A stretch of 64,000 nucleotides of DNA from Rhizobium sp. CF080 (GTDB lineage Bacteria > Pseudomonadota > Alphaproteobacteria > Rhizobiales > Rhizobiaceae), in contig NZ_AKKC02000015.1 in NCBI RefSeq assembly GCF_000282095.2, forward strand, positions 434,001-498,000, given 5' to 3'. Position numbers and translations under genes: made by a program. The first letter of the stretch is position 1. The number at the start of each line of letters is the position of its first letter. Under the pieces are notes generated by a model. It did no database searches. It was not told the origin of the DNA and saw nothing but the letters and a program-made list of their open reading frames with translations. Positions 63,327-64,000 of the stretch are shown piece by piece.

Positions 63327-63563
63327 TCACAGCCGGATATCCCAAGGGCTGAACCGGACGTTTCGGCGGTCGTCCTCGAGTTCGGGGAACCCGATATCGC
63401 GGCGCATCCGATTGGAGAGATCAGAGACTTGGTTTCGTTCTTGACGACCTCTCCAGGCTGTCAGGAGCAGTGCACCAGCAGTCTTCCAGACGCCATGTTC
63501 GCGGCAGAGTTCACGAACCGCAGCCGAAAGGGTATCAGCAACTTTAAATTGTGATTCACGCAT
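63327..63563 (-). CDS. DUF1127 protein
   Basis: 78 residues. The motif VSDLSNRMRRDIGF near residue 50 defines DUF1127. Small Arg-rich proteins of this family in rhizobia affect phosphate and RNA metabolism. Here a longer N-terminal extension precedes the domain. Confidence 0.85.
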   Translation of the reverse strand: MRESQFKVADTLSAAVRELCREHGVWKTAGALLLTAWRGRQERNQVSDLSNRMRRDIGFPELEDDRRNVRFSPWDIRL

Positions 63564-63710
63564 GATTTTCCGTCCCGGCGCATGTCGCGACCAGGTCCTC
63601 TGAGATGAAGAAAGACGTGCGGATGCGGACGAGGAAACGCGGTAAATCGCTTCGTCAGCCGGTCACGTCAGATCAATGGGAAAAGTGCCAAAAACGGCGG
63701 AAATCCAGCC

Positions 63711-63815
63711 TTATACAGCCTGGAAGCACATGCCGGCCGGCATCGATGTGCGATACACCGAGGCCACAATAGCCGTTCCGCCAGAAAGGCGCATAAACAT
63801 GGTAATGGACTTCAT
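63711..63815 (-). CDS. Very small ORF (34 aa)
   Basis: ATG 63815 follows a strong AGGAGGCG site. The product MKSITMFMRLSGGTAIVASV then YRTSMPAGMCFQAV is short, with a hydrophobic middle. Base composition drops in this region. It may be a real small protein or leader peptide. Nothing else is seen from 63816 to 64000. Confidence 0.4.
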   Translation of the reverse strand: MKSITMFMRLSGGTAIVASVYRTSMPAGMCFQAV

Positions 63816-64000
63816 TTCACGCCTCCTGTGTTCGATTTGCGGAATAGATAAATAATACACGAGATCGCCCGACGAGCAAGCGCACAATCGCGAATTGTAA
63901 CCATCACCAAGAAAGCGTGGCAAATAAGCCACATTGCTCGATAGCACTCAGGCCCTCAGCCCAAAACCCTGCATCAGGCGGCGAGTGGCGAAATCGGGAT

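Overview
The window looks like a chromosome segment of an alphaproteobacterium of the Rhizobiaceae type. The GC-rich codon use, an NDUFS4-type complex I subunit, DUF1127 and DUF982 proteins, a class I PHA synthase and the hom/recJ neighbourhood all fit. It has two halves that meet at a tRNA-Arg gene near 31.5 kb.

Left half (1 to about 31.45 kb): most of an integrated temperate phage with podovirus-like (P22-like) virion genes. Its left end and any integrase lie outside the window. Nearly all virion and replication genes read leftward. Early genes run 27785 to 24404: AlpA-like, winged-helix, replication-initiator-like with internal repeats, DUF6074-like, zinc-finger and RNase HI proteins. A phage NusG/RfaH-like protein follows at 23827-24339. 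Next come the late genes: small and large terminase, portal, scaffold, SU10-type capsid protein, head/tail adaptors, stabilisation protein, GNAT, S74-like protein, two proteins sharing an N-terminal module, a lysozyme-like protein, a large internal protein and a tail fibre with its partner. The lysis set (amidase, holin-like protein, overlapping spanins) is last. Most late genes are joined by ATGA or TGATG overlaps. Several rightward cargo genes (morons) sit against this operon. Three share an 11-base ACTCGACTCYC element 42-51 bases before their start codon, and a fourth has a related promoter-like site. They include a secreted HExxH protein, a WYL-like protein and small membrane proteins. The control region is at 27.8-28.9 kb, with an AlpA-like gene, an RHH-like regulator and an XRE repressor with CAAGTTA operators. 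A rightward operon at 28.9-31.3 kb ends in a possible ADP-ribosyltransferase-like gene and a clean terminator just before the tRNA.

Right half (31.45-64 kb): ordinary chromosome. It carries tRNA-Arg, tRNA-Pro and two tRNA-Glu genes each with its own promoter; DUF192 coupled to a double cold-shock protein; glyoxalase I; recJ; hom and an aminotransferase; phaC; sfsA; a RelBE-like pair; map and radC; and an epimerase divergent from an MmyB-like regulator. A seven-gene leftward cluster (GntR regulator, peptide-binding protein, two permeases, gamma-glutamyltransferase, DUF1028 protein, fused double ATPase) looks like uptake and breakdown of gamma-glutamyl peptides. It is followed by soluble transhydrogenase and rpsD sharing a bidirectional terminator, a HerA-like ATPase, a VOC protein, two LysE exporters around a GFA protein, GNAT, DUF1127 and a tiny ORF.

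Functions are read from motifs and family memory only. No database search was run.
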